A stretch of DNA of 38,660 nt from Oscillospiraceae bacterium (lineage in GTDB: Bacteria > Bacillota > Clostridia > Oscillospirales > Ruminococcaceae): the NCBI GenBank assembly GCA_031282245.1, contig JAITEB010000007.1, positions 1-38,660 on the forward strand. The letters run 5' to 3'. Of the stretch, positions 1 to 7,334 are shown piece after piece (the stretch's first letter is position 1; each line of letters opens with the position of its first letter). The position numbers and the translations under genes are program-made. A model generated the notes under the pieces. The model saw only the letters and a list, made by a program, of their open reading frames with translations. It was not told where the DNA came from and made no database searches.

Positions 1-119
1 CCGTTCAGCGTCAGGCTCTCCATCGCCGTGAGGATGATGTTGCTGTCGGGCTTGGGGTCAACATAAGGCGCGATGTCGGATTTGTTGCCCCATCGCGCTG
101 AGCCGTACTCTATGTCTTT
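1..119. repeat. Terminal inverted repeat, left copy (119 bp, exact)
   Basis: The first 119 bases are the exact reverse complement of 38542-38660. Both copies lie in the same part of virD4 (residues around EYGSARWGNKSDIAPYV). Directly beyond the 119 bases the two genes differ clearly (KKKWRKD here, QKKYRKD at the right end), so identity drops at one sharp point. This is best read as a shared assembly-graph segment at both contig ends rather than a biological terminal repeat. Confidence 0.95.
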
Positions 120-305
120 ACGCCATTTTTTCTTGTGCTTCTTATACAGTACGGTCAGGTAGATTGCCGCTGCTCCGATTAGCTTTTTCAGCTTATCCGC
201 GCCGTAAGCAGTGCGATAGGCTTCGCCTACCTTATCAAAGAGCCACCAAAGGAAGACGTAGTGGAGATTTGGGAGGACGTAGCGTTTGAGGGTGCGCACA
301 TTCAT
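1..305 (-). CDS. virD4: VirD4/TraG-type conjugative coupling protein, N-terminal fragment
   Basis: This is the start of a type IV coupling protein, the membrane ATPase that delivers relaxase-bound DNA to the conjugation channel of Tn1549-like elements. About 101 residues are present before the contig ends. The protein opens with MNVRTLKRYVLPN, has a membrane segment around LHYVFLWWLF and another around LIGAAAIYLTVL, then the family signature EYGSARWG. Compared with the right-end copy it lacks roughly 25-30 residues between the two membrane segments, which looks like an in-frame deletion. The Walker motifs would lie beyond the contig edge. I chose the ATG at 303-305, one base after the stop of the upstream ORF. 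A GTG four codons further upstream, closer to a GGGGAG sequence, is an alternative. The surrounding genes are broken, so this copy is probably also non-functional. Confidence 0.8.
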   Translation of the reverse strand, partial: MNVRTLKRYVLPNLHYVFLWWLFDKVGEAYRTAYGADKLKKLIGAAAIYLTVLYKKHKKKWRKDIEYGSARWGNKSDIAPYVDPKPDSNIILTAMESLTLN

Positions 306-306
306 C

Positions 307-587
307 CTAAATATCACGCTCCCCTCTGTGTCTGTTCTTGACCGGGGCGGCCATTTGCTTGGCAAGCTCCTTAGTGAGTCTCGACATACATATTGTCGTC
401 GATTTTCAGCGGCCGCCGCATACCGGAAGCGCTCGCGGAGAGGATTGTCCGAACCTTGCCGTGAATCTTGTCACGCGGGTACATGAGCCGTTCGTGATGT
501 TCGCTGTTGCATCGCGCTAGGATTATGCCTACGACCTGCCGCTCGTCCCCGAAAAGAACGGCAGCGGGTTTCTTATCCACGAACACG
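307..587 (-). pseudogene. Unidentified ICE ORF remnant upstream of virD4
   Basis: The reading frame runs on from the end of the broken parA without a start codon of its own. It carries FVDKKPAAVLFGDERQ, then RDKIHGKVRTILSASASG and RRPLKIDDNMYV. Near 377 the frame must shift by one base to continue as LTKELAKQMAAPVKNRHRGE and stop at 307-309, one base before the virD4 ATG. That tight spacing suggests it was the gene directly upstream of virD4 in the element. I do not recognise the family. It does not look like the DUF3801/PcfB protein that usually holds this place. The lack of a start and the frameshift indicate a remnant. Confidence 0.45.
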
Positions 588-1173
588 CTTGGGTCATGGG
601 CGTAGATACTCACTCCCTGCGCGGAACATTCAGCAGCTTTTACCGAATGCGGGATATGCTCGTTAAAAATACGAATGTTTTTCCCTTAGGCTTGCTCAAT
701 GGACGCGATAACCCCGCGTGTCAGATTCATCCTGCGGTCAACTATCGTCAGCAGTATGCCGCCGACTGCGAGCGAAGGGTTTGAATTTGCGCCACGGCTT
801 TCAGAAGCAGTTCCAAACCGAGCGCGTCAAGATACTTCGGGCAGACGGGGATGATTACGCTGTCCGCCGCCGCGAGCGCGTTTACGGTCAGCAGGTCAAG
901 GGCAGAAAGTCCACGCCCTCGGAGTGATGAAGGATGCCCGCGCCGGGGTCGGCGTCTCGTTCGTCGATAATTTCTGAGATTACCGACGCGAGTGTCGCCT
1001 TGAGTTTGTCCGGCTCACGGACGTCCAAGACTGGCGGTTAGCGAATGCTGGCTGTCAGCGTCAATCAACAGGACGCGTTTGCCCTGTTTAGCGAGTCCGA
1101 ACCCAAGACTCGCGGCGGTCATGGTCTTGCCGACCCCGCCTTTTCTTGCGCCGATAAAAAAGATTTTGCCCAT
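588..1173 (-). pseudogene. ParA-type partitioning ATPase, broken by several lesions
   Basis: The start is clear: AGGAGG five bases before ATG at 1171-1173, followed by MGKIFFIGARKGGVGKTMTA with the deviant Walker A motif of ParA and then LLIDADSQHSLTASLG. The frame shifts near 1020 and continues as REPDKLKATLASVISEII and GILHHSEGVDFLP. It then jumps directly to LTVNALAAADSVIIPV, so about 45 residues including the Walker B region (LIDCMPSLG in relatives) are deleted. A further frameshift leads to GGILLTIVDRRMNLT, a TAA stop follows, and after it comes HIPHSVKAAECSAQGVSIYA. At least two frameshifts, one deletion and one stop are therefore present. In Tn1549-like elements ParA belongs to the replication/partition module next to repA and virD4. 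The gene cannot make a working ATPase. Confidence 0.8.
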
Positions 1174-1269
1174 AAAAACCTCCTGTTTTCGGGGCAAAAT
1201 CTTAGTCTTTATATACCATCAGCATTTTTAAGCAGTGATTTTTACCCCGTAATAGTATTGGAATAAGCT

Positions 1270-1647
1270 TTGGAATGGATAGCAAAAAAACCACAAACCC
1301 TTGTGTTTATCGTGTTTTTTGAGCTTGGTCTTATTATACTATACGGGGAATTAATCGGCCTTATGTGGGCGGATATAGACATAAAAAATAAAGTGTTCAC
1401 CGTTCGGCGAACGCTCCGGCAGACGGAGGGCGGCCAAAAGGTTGAATTCGGCACAAAAGGCAAACGAGAAAGAAAAATAGCATACGATGAAAGGCTGGAT
1501 ATGTATATATCCAAAATACCCCGAAACGGATTATATATGCTTGGTCGAGAAGCAGAGGGCTTATTTACCCATCACACTCATAGCAGTTTTTATAAATTAT
1601 ACTATGATTTTTTGAAAGACTTGAATAAAAAATCAGTTTATATATAA
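1270..1647 (+). pseudogene. Tyrosine recombinase (integrase) remnant
   Basis: About 125 residues resemble the start of the catalytic domain of an ICE integrase. GELIGLMWADIDIKNKVFTV matches the GE-L-L-W-DID box of the family and is followed by RRTLRQTEGG and the GTKGKRERKI strand. The catalytic Arg that normally precedes GE is missing (LYGELIGL instead of LRxGELxGL). The N-terminal DNA-binding domain is absent: a TAA stop lies just upstream of the TTG used here. The ORF also ends before the HxxR and Tyr boxes. The fragment stops about 50 bp from the 3' end of tRNA-Tyr, a typical integration target, so it may be the scar of an element inserted there. Confidence 0.7.
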
Positions 1648-1692
1648 GAAAAAGCCCGCTCCAGTTAAATGGCTTAACTGTGCGGGTTTTTT
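1648..1692. terminator. Bidirectional Rho-independent terminator
   Basis: CCCGC (1655-1659) pairs with GCGGG (1682-1686), and AGTTAA (1663-1668) pairs with TTAACT (1674-1679). The stem is followed by a T tract on the plus strand and by CTTTTTC on the minus strand. It ends tRNA-Tyr transcription (minus) and would also stop the integrase remnant (plus). Confidence 0.85.
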
Positions 1693-1695
1693 GAT

Positions 1696-1779
1696 TGGTG
1701 GGAGCGGGTGGATTCGAACCACCGTAGCTCTCGCAACAGATTTACAGTCTGCCCCCTTTAACCACTCGGGCACGCTCCC
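1696..1779 (-). tRNA. tRNA-Tyr (GUA)
   Basis: Read on the minus strand, GGGAGCG at the 5' end pairs with CGCTCCC at the 3' end, followed by discriminator A and an encoded CCA. The anticodon loop CTGTAAA holds GTA, flanked by the stem GCAGA/TCTGT. A long variable arm (GCGAGAGC region) makes it class II, as expected for bacterial tRNA-Tyr. The T arm is GGTGGTTCGAATCCACC. Confidence 0.97.
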
Positions 1780-1908
1780 AAATTCATCGTATTAAATATC
1801 AAATCATAAACTTTTGTTTATTTATTTAAAAATATATTTTTAAATAAGCCACCACAAAGATAGAATTTTCAACGCAAACAGATTGACTCTTATTTGTAGC
1901 GCTTGCTT

Positions 1909-1937
1909 ATTATATAATAATATTTATGAATTGTCAA
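1909..1937 (-). promoter_or_regulatory. Consensus sigma-A promoter reading toward tRNA-Tyr
   Basis: Minus strand: TTGACA (1932-1937), 17-bp spacer, TATAAT (1909-1914), a perfect consensus match. The expected start near 1902 leaves about 120 nt before the tRNA. The rest of 1780-2040 is AT-rich, and I see no gene in it. Confidence 0.7.
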
Positions 1938-2040
1938 TATTTTTATACTTGTTTTTTGTTTCCTAAATTTCCCGGATTTAAATTTGATAGGCGGCCCGGT
2001 TCTGCGGAAATTCCGGGAGAACTGTAGAGCTAACTCAAGC

Positions 2041-2074
2041 GCGTGGGGGCAGACGATCGGGTCTGTCCCCACGC
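2041..2074. repeat. GC-rich hairpin after the lacI-type gene (G5-tract repeat, copy 1)
   Basis: A 14-bp stem with a single G-T pair (2041-2054 with 2061-2074) encloses the loop GATCGG. The arms read GCGTGGGGGCAGAC and GTCTGTCCCCACGC. It lies 20 bp past the stop of the minus-strand regulator gene and has no clear T tract. It may stabilise the mRNA end or act as a weak terminator. Similar hairpins follow the genes ending at 9641 and 11124. Confidence 0.7.
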
Positions 2075-2094
2075 TTGAATTTTGCGGTTATGCG

Positions 2095-3114
2095 TCAGCC
2101 TTCTCCCGGTTCCGCACAGGCGCGGAATGTCTCCCGCTCGACCAGTGCGCCGGACACGACCACTTTTGATGGTATGCCGTCTCCGCCAAGGAGTTTCTCC
2201 AGCATCTCCACGGCCATAGGACAAATTACACTGAGCATATTGTCTATGCTGGTAAGCGAGGGCGTGCAGCACAGCGCCAACTGGGAATTGTTAAAGCCGA
2301 TAATGGGAACCGATCTGCGTTTGGAGAACATTGCCTTCTGAGCGCCGATAGCCAGCACATCCTCCGAAGCCAAAATACTGTCGAATTCCAAGCCGCTGCG
2401 GAGCAGCTCTTCAACCAGCTTTTGCGCGGCCTGCATATCGTTCCCGGCGGAGTTTACAAAACGGATAAGCCTTGAATCTTCTTCCAGCCCGCACTCCTCA
2501 AGACCGTCGCGGTACCCCGCAAGCTTCTGCGTTCCCGCCCAGGCCCATTTGTCCATGTCGTGGATATAGAGAATGGCCCGGCGCCCCGCCGCCGCCAGAC
2601 GGCGGACTGTTGCGCTGATGGCCTCGCGCTCGTCGCAAAGAATGCAGAACACATTCGGGATTTGCACGTGCGCGTTCAGCATGAAAACGGGAATCTGCCG
2701 CGCCGCTTCGCGGATATGCGTGTTGTCGCGCTCCTCCCGGTACGCCGATCCGACCAGGATAACCGCGTCCACGCGCTTGCGAACAAGCGCGGTCAGGGCT
2801 TCTTTCTTGTCCTCCTGGCCATAGCCTGTGCAGCACAGAAGAGTGTCTATCCCCCGCGCGCGCAGTTCCCGCTCCAGAAGCGAGACGGCTCCGGCGTAGT
2901 ATAGATTGGCAATGTCCGCGCACAAAATGCCGACGATTTTGAGGGCGTTGCGCCCGAATCCGCCGGCGAAAGCGTTTGGCACATAGCCTTCGCGCTCCAT
3001 CACGCCCAGAACCTTTTCACGCGTCACTGCGCTGACGCTGGGGCTGTTGTTGATAACGCGCGAAACCGTCGCCGTCGACACTCCGCACAGCAGGGCGATT
3101 TGCCGAATGTTCAT
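2095..3114 (-). CDS. LacI-family transcriptional regulator
   Basis: This is a sugar-responsive repressor of 339 residues, normal for LacI/GalR. Residues 1-50 are the DNA-binding domain with helix-turn-helix IRQIALLCGVSTATVSRVIN and hinge YVPNAFA. From about residue 60 follows the periplasmic-binding-like effector domain (VGILCADIANLYYAGAV, later PIIGFNN and PSLTSIDN). The start at 3114 is chosen because GGAGG lies eight bases before this ATG and it places the helix-turn-helix at the very N-terminus. The frame is open for another 52 codons upstream, but that part has no domain. It lies downstream of the large glycosidase gene in the same direction and has its own promoter with an operator in the spacer, which suggests autorepression. 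A matching operator stands between the divergent glycosidase genes, so it is the likely local regulator. The effector is unknown; a galacturonide is plausible. Confidence 0.92.
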   Translation of the reverse strand: MNIRQIALLCGVSTATVSRVINNSPSVSAVTREKVLGVMEREGYVPNAFAGGFGRNALKIVGILCADIANLYYAGAVSLLERELRARGIDTLLCCTGYGQEDKKEALTALVRKRVDAVILVGSAYREERDNTHIREAARQIPVFMLNAHVQIPNVFCILCDEREAISATVRRLAAAGRRAILYIHDMDKWAWAGTQKLAGYRDGLEECGLEEDSRLIRFVNSAGNDMQAAQKLVEELLRSGLEFDSILASEDVLAIGAQKAMFSKRRSVPIIGFNNSQLALCCTPSLTSIDNMLSVICPMAVEMLEKLLGGDGIPSKVVVSGALVERETFRACAEPGEG

Positions 3115-3282
3115 ATTTCTGTCCTCCAAATGAAACTTATTACAAGAACGAATATTGCCGCGCAAGCGTTTTTTGGCGCTTACAGCCGGATTTTTGCTGT
3201 TAGTCGCGTCAAACATATTAATTATGAATAAAATCTTAAAAAAATGAGCAAAATATTGTTGACAATTCACAGTTTACGTGTT

Positions 3283-3312
3283 ACGATAATCATGTAAATC
3301 GTTACTTGTCAA
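3283..3312 (-). promoter_or_regulatory. Promoter of the LacI-type regulator gene
   Basis: Minus strand: TTGACA (3307-3312), 18-bp spacer, TATCGT (3283-3288). The -35 box overlaps the last codons of the upstream glycosidase gene. The operator at 3292-3307 fills the spacer. Confidence 0.6.
3292..3307. promoter_or_regulatory. LacI-type operator O1 (autoregulatory)
   Basis: ATGTAAATCGTTACTT fits the pattern ATGTAA-N4-TTACAT with one mismatch and matches operator O2 at 5344-5359. It sits between the -35 and -10 boxes of the regulator promoter, where binding would block RNA polymerase. A further half site ATGTAAC starts at 3313. Confidence 0.65.
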
Positions 3313-5327
3313 ATGTAACGGTCAATCCCTTCGGCTTCCGCCGAAAAACTGCCGTCGGCCGGAAATCCCGGCGCAGGACGGTCTTCGCCGTCCCATCCCG
3401 CCGCCATCATGGCGACGGCCAGCAGCAGAGCCGCATTGCCCGGCAGATACAGCGGCAAGTCCGCTTTGTCGCCCTGGCGGTTGTGGCCGTTGGCCATATA
3501 CGTATTTTTCGGGCTGTCCATAAGCAGAAACTCCACGGCTTGCTCCGGCCGGCCAAGCCGCGCGGCTGTCATGGCCAGCATTGGGAAATCCCATCCCCAC
3601 ATGGAGTCCAAATCCCAGCTTTCCAAGATTTTGTCCAGCGTTGCGGCCATCGCGCTATGGCTCACGCCCTCTCCGGGCAGAAGCCCCAGCATGGCGGCCA
3701 TAGACGGGTGGTCTGTGTTAAACGGCGCTTTATCGAAAGTTTCCGGGCAGTTTTCGTGGGCGGGGAACACGCCATTCGCAATAAACGGCTTTGCCAGCCC
3801 GTCGGCGACTTTATCCCATTCGGCGCGGCGCGCTTCGCCAAGCGTCTCAAGCCAGCTGTTTGCCAGCCGCAGGCTCAGCCGGAAATATTCCGTTTCAAAG
3901 CCGGCGTTTAAGACCGTGCGCGGGTCGAAGCGCTCCTGCGACGGGATATACGGCGCTCCCAGAACATAGCGGGCTCCGTCCCAATGGGCGAACGAACACA
4001 TGAACTCGGCGGTTTCAATTATTACTTCGCGGTATTCAAGCATGAATTCCCGGCTTTTATTCCGGCGGTGGCACAGCTCGGCCAGCATTATCGGGTGCGG
4101 CTGCTGCCAGATAAGAAAAACGGCGATCGCCGATGGGGAATTATAGCCGCTTGCGTCGCAGAGCTTTGGCCAGCGCGCGCCGGCGTAACCCTGGGACTTG
4201 GCAGTATTCCGCGCGGCAGGGAGAATTTGTTTATACCATGCAAGCTGGCGTTCCAGCGCCGAGGGGCGGTTCCATAAAGGGAAGTGAGCCGTGTGCCAGC
4301 AGTGCATTTCCACGTTGAATTTGCCATACCAGCTGTTTATTGTCAGTCCGGTTTCGGCTGGCGGAAGATCGCCCCGGCTCTGGATGGCGACTAAATACTG
4401 GGACAGAATGACGCGGCGCTCCAGCTCGAACGCGCGGGGATCCGTGCCGTAAATCCGGATAGCGCCGCCCTTCAGCCAATAATTTTCCCAGAACAGGGCG
4501 CGCTCGGCTTTGGCTTTTTCAAACGATGGGGCCGCTTCGTTCAGGGTTTGCGCGAATTTCACAGAGAATTCCAGCGTTTGTCCCTTTTGCGCAAGCGCAA
4601 ACATGTGTTCGCTCTTTCGGGAGACGATTGCTCTATTATGGGAAAGATCAATCATATAAGATAAATCGTCCATTTCGCGCTTGAGACAAAGCCGATCGGC
4701 GGTTTCTGACAAAATGGCGGTGCTGTGAGCTTCCGGCTTTGAGAAATCCGCGGCGCTGATTTTGTGGCTGCCATAGGGAAAGGCAAGGCTTACGCCGAGC
4801 CGCCCGTTCGCAAACAGGGGCGAAACGGCGCGAACGCACAGGCTGTCCTCATTCGGGCTGACAAAGGTTTCCACGGAAACCGGCTCGCCTTTTACTGAGA
4901 AGCGGGACGAAATCCGGCCTTCCCAAAGATTGAGAGTCTGGTCGAATCCAGCGCAGGCGGATTCTGAGAGAGGCTGCCCGTCCAGCGTGAAGCCAAGCCG
5001 CGCAAGCGAAACTTTGTGGGCGTTTTGGCGCAGAGCGTAGAACAAATCCTCCTGTCCGGCGTGGTCGCTTGCATAGCCGACGCTCCGGCCGAAGGTGTCA
5101 AACTGCTCCAGCCGCAGGGCGCTGTCGCTGCCGGGCGCGTCCGGATATTTGTGCCAGCCCCATCCGGCCATAAGGCAGAGGGGGACCGGGCCGTCCGCAA
5201 ATGTTTGCAGTCCGGTCGCGTCGGCTGTGAAACAGAAATCCCCGTTTCCCACGGAGAGCGGCGCAGCCGGGTTCGGCGCCGTATAGTGCGGATTGTGGGA
5301 CATAATCAGAGTTTTGCGGTCTATCAT
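3309..5327 (-). CDS. Large (alpha/alpha)6-barrel glycoside hydrolase, family unassigned
   Basis: This 672-residue protein has no signal peptide, so it is cytoplasmic and probably acts on imported oligosaccharides. The layout resembles GH65/GH95-type enzymes: a beta-sandwich N-terminal half (about 10-265, starting SVGNGDFCFTADATGLQTF), a linker helix (ALFWENYW, about 277-284), then a helical barrel. Barrel motifs are FNVEMHCWHTAHFPLWNR (337-354), DLDSMWGWDFPMLAMTAARL and LYLPGNAALLLAVAMMAAGW near the end. Glu340 in NVEMHCWH is a candidate catalytic acid by position, but this is inferred. I could not place it in a named family with certainty. The ATG at 5327 has AGGTGAT six bases upstream. The gene is divergent from the GH43 gene and shares its control region with operator O2. 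Its location in a galacturonide locus suggests a pectin or rhamnogalacturonan side-chain substrate. Confidence 0.75.
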   Translation of the reverse strand: MIDRKTLIMSHNPHYTAPNPAAPLSVGNGDFCFTADATGLQTFADGPVPLCLMAGWGWHKYPDAPGSDSALRLEQFDTFGRSVGYASDHAGQEDLFYALRQNAHKVSLARLGFTLDGQPLSESACAGFDQTLNLWEGRISSRFSVKGEPVSVETFVSPNEDSLCVRAVSPLFANGRLGVSLAFPYGSHKISAADFSKPEAHSTAILSETADRLCLKREMDDLSYMIDLSHNRAIVSRKSEHMFALAQKGQTLEFSVKFAQTLNEAAPSFEKAKAERALFWENYWLKGGAIRIYGTDPRAFELERRVILSQYLVAIQSRGDLPPAETGLTINSWYGKFNVEMHCWHTAHFPLWNRPSALERQLAWYKQILPAARNTAKSQGYAGARWPKLCDASGYNSPSAIAVFLIWQQPHPIMLAELCHRRNKSREFMLEYREVIIETAEFMCSFAHWDGARYVLGAPYIPSQERFDPRTVLNAGFETEYFRLSLRLANSWLETLGEARRAEWDKVADGLAKPFIANGVFPAHENCPETFDKAPFNTDHPSMAAMLGLLPGEGVSHSAMAATLDKILESWDLDSMWGWDFPMLAMTAARLGRPEQAVEFLLMDSPKNTYMANGHNRQGDKADLPLYLPGNAALLLAVAMMAAGWDGEDRPAPGFPADGSFSAEAEGIDRYI

Positions 5328-5343
5328 TAAGAAATCACCTCAA

Positions 5344-5359
5344 ATGTAACAATTTACAT
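5344..5359. promoter_or_regulatory. LacI-type operator O2 between divergent glycosidase genes
   Basis: ATGTAACAATTTACAT is a perfect dyad (ATGTAA, CAAT, TTACAT). It starts four bases downstream of the -10 box of the minus-strand glycosidase promoter, at the expected transcription start, and 54 bp before the GH43 gene. Its spacing and arms match O1 at the regulator gene. Confidence 0.75.
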
Positions 5360-5363
5360 GCCT

Positions 5364-5392
5364 ATTGTACAGGATTTCATGTCGCAAATCAA
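5364..5392 (-). promoter_or_regulatory. Promoter of the large glycosidase gene
   Basis: Minus strand: TTGATT (5387-5392), 17-bp spacer, TACAAT (5364-5369), followed by operator O2. I could not assign an equally convincing plus-strand promoter for the GH43 operon in this 86-bp interval. Confidence 0.6.
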
Positions 5393-5413
5393 TATCTCTC
5401 AAGGAGAAAAAAT

Positions 5414-6283
5414 ATGCCAGGCGTACTTGATATACAAATCCGGGATCCCTATGTTTTTGAGCACGGCGGCTGTTATTATCTCTATGGCTCGACAGATACG
5501 GATATTTGGAAAGCGGACGGCGTTGGCTTTGATGTATATATTGCTGAAGATGCAGCGCTGGCGGAATTTGACGGGCCGCGCCCGGCCTTTCGCCCGCCGG
5601 AAGGCTTCTGGAGCCGGAAAAATTTCTGGGCTCCGGAGGTATATGGATATGGCGGAAAGTTTTACATGTTTGCAACTTTTCTGCCGGTTTTGGGGCGGCG
5701 AGGGACGGCTGTGCTTCGGGCTGAGAGTCCATTGGGGCCGTTTGAGCCGTGGAGCGCGGGGCCGGTCACTCCTCCGGAGTGGGAATGCCTGGACGGTACT
5801 CTTTATATAGAAGGCGGCAAACCGTATATGATTTTTTGCCACGAGTGGAAAGATCTTGGAGACGGGCAAATCTGCGCGATTCCGCTGAGCGAAGACCTGA
5901 GATCGGCGGCGGGAGAAGCAAAAACGCTTTTCAGCGCAAGCGAGGCTCCGTGGGCGGATCCGCTTCCGGGAAGGCCGGGCTGCTATGTAACAGACGGACC
6001 AAATTTATACAGGTCGGAAAATGGCGCTTTGCTTATGCTGTGGTCGTCCTTCCACAAAGGGAAATATGCAATAGGTCTTGCTTCTTGCGCGGACGGCAGA
6101 CTTTCCGGCCCCTGGCGGCAGGCTGAAAAGCCGCTTTATTCGGACGACGGCGGCCATGGAATGCTTTTTAAAAAAAGCGGCGGGCTTTTTCTTGCGATTC
6201 ACAGCCCGAATAATACGCCCTGCGAGCGGGCAAGATTTCTGGAAATTTTGGAAGAAGACGGGCGCTTGTCCGTTCTGGGTTAA
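5414..6283 (+). CDS. Glycoside hydrolase family 43-like enzyme
   Basis: This 289-residue single-domain five-bladed beta-propeller protein has no signal peptide. Asp11 in IRDPYVF is the expected catalytic base. NFWAPEVY (70-77) and LDGTLYIEGGKPYMIF (126-141) are further GH43 signatures, the second carrying the pKa-tuning Asp127. FCHEW (141-145) and a GGHGMLF motif near the C-terminus suggest the GH43 branch that has these sequences. The usual EGP acid motif reads TDGPNLY here, so Glu144 or another residue may be the acid. Known activities in the family are arabinofuranosidase, xylosidase and galactosidase; substrate cannot be read from sequence. AAGGAG stands a few bases before the ATG. It is the first gene of a plus-strand run leading to the ABC transporter, and it is divergent from the large glycosidase gene. 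Confidence 0.85.
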   Translation: MPGVLDIQIRDPYVFEHGGCYYLYGSTDTDIWKADGVGFDVYIAEDAALAEFDGPRPAFRPPEGFWSRKNFWAPEVYGYGGKFYMFATFLPVLGRRGTAVLRAESPLGPFEPWSAGPVTPPEWECLDGTLYIEGGKPYMIFCHEWKDLGDGQICAIPLSEDLRSAAGEAKTLFSASEAPWADPLPGRPGCYVTDGPNLYRSENGALLMLWSSFHKGKYAIGLASCADGRLSGPWRQAEKPLYSDDGGHGMLFKKSGGLFLAIHSPNNTPCERARFLEILEEDGRLSVLG

Positions 6284-6406
6284 TAGATAAATAAAACTGA
6301 AAAAACAACGACTTGCGGTTTTCAAGCGCTGTCGGCTAAAGACGCTGATTTTGGCCGGACAAATAGAAAATAGAAAAATATTAATTTAGAAACGGAGGCG
6401 AAACTC

Positions 6407-7330
6407 TTGCTGAAAGGCGCCAAAAAATTTTTCAGGAACAACTCGGCGGCATATGTATTCCTGCTGCCCTGGCTTTTGGGTTTTCTGATCCTGACAGTTT
6501 ACCCGATGATCCAGTCGCTTTATCTGAGTTTTACATCCTACAGCATGGGCAGGGAATGGGGCTGGATCGGCCTTGAAAACTATCTGAAAATGCTCTCCAG
6601 CGACCGCATTACCGGCGATCCGCAGTATTTGAAATCCCTTACGGTCACTTTTACCTATGTGTTCACCAGCGTTCCGCTCAAGCTGGCTTTTGCTCTGCTT
6701 GTGGCCATGCTGATGAACCGGGGGCTGAAATTTGTGTCTCTTTACCGCGCGGTGTATTATATCCCGACGCTGCTGGGCGGTTCCGTCGCCATTGCGGTGC
6801 TGTGGCGCAAACTGTTCGCGAAGGACGGCATTATAAACAGCCTGATTTCGGCTTTGACCGGGGCGGAGGACTTGCCCGGCTGGATTGCGAACCCGAAATA
6901 CGCGCTGGGCACGCTGGTGATTTTGTCGGTTTGGCAGTTCGGCTCGTCCATGATTATCTTTCTGGCGGGGCTGAAACAAATTTCGCCCGAATATTACGAG
7001 GCCGCCGAAATCGACGGCGCGGGCAAGACGCGGCAGTTTTTCTCAATCACGCTTCCGTTGATTACGCCTATTATTTTATTTAACCTGATTATGCAGATGA
7101 TAAGCGCTTTCCAGGCTTTTACTCAGGCGTATATTATAAGCCAGGGCAAGGGCGGGCCGGTTAACTCGACTTTGTTTTACACGCTGCACTTGTATAACAA
7201 GGGCTTTTATTATCACGAAATGGGCTACGCCTCGGCCATGGCCTGGGTTATGTTGATTATTATCGCCGTTTTCACCGCAATAATTTTCAAAACATCCGGG
7301 TCGTGGGTGTCTTATGGAAGTGGGGAATGA
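6407..7330 (+). CDS. Sugar ABC transporter permease (MalF/LplB type)
   Basis: This is an inner-membrane subunit of a carbohydrate uptake ABC transporter, 307 residues with six predicted membrane segments, beginning at AAYVFLLPWLLGFLILTVYP. The EAA loop that contacts the ATPase is at about 196-219 (YYEAAEIDGAGKTRQFFSIT). The start is TTG at 6407, supported by GGAGG nine bases upstream. It follows the GH43 gene by 123 bp and its stop lies a few bases before the next permease start, so the two are co-translated. No ATP-binding subunit is encoded in the window. As in many Firmicutes, a shared MsmX-type ATPase elsewhere would power it. In the context of the GH4 and uxa genes, an oligogalacturonide or rhamnogalacturonan substrate is likely. 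Confidence 0.93.
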   Translation: MLKGAKKFFRNNSAAYVFLLPWLLGFLILTVYPMIQSLYLSFTSYSMGREWGWIGLENYLKMLSSDRITGDPQYLKSLTVTFTYVFTSVPLKLAFALLVAMLMNRGLKFVSLYRAVYYIPTLLGGSVAIAVLWRKLFAKDGIINSLISALTGAEDLPGWIANPKYALGTLVILSVWQFGSSMIIFLAGLKQISPEYYEAAEIDGAGKTRQFFSITLPLITPIILFNLIMQMISAFQAFTQAYIISQGKGGPVNSTLFYTLHLYNKGFYYHEMGYASAMAWVMLIIIAVFTAIIFKTSGSWVSYGSGE

Positions 7331-7334
7331 TGAT

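Noticed and set aside
3259-3287. Plus-strand promoter-like TTGACA-N17-TACGAT
   Set aside because: It would read into the antisense of the glycosidase gene, and no product lies downstream. The overlapping minus-strand promoter with its operator explains the region better.
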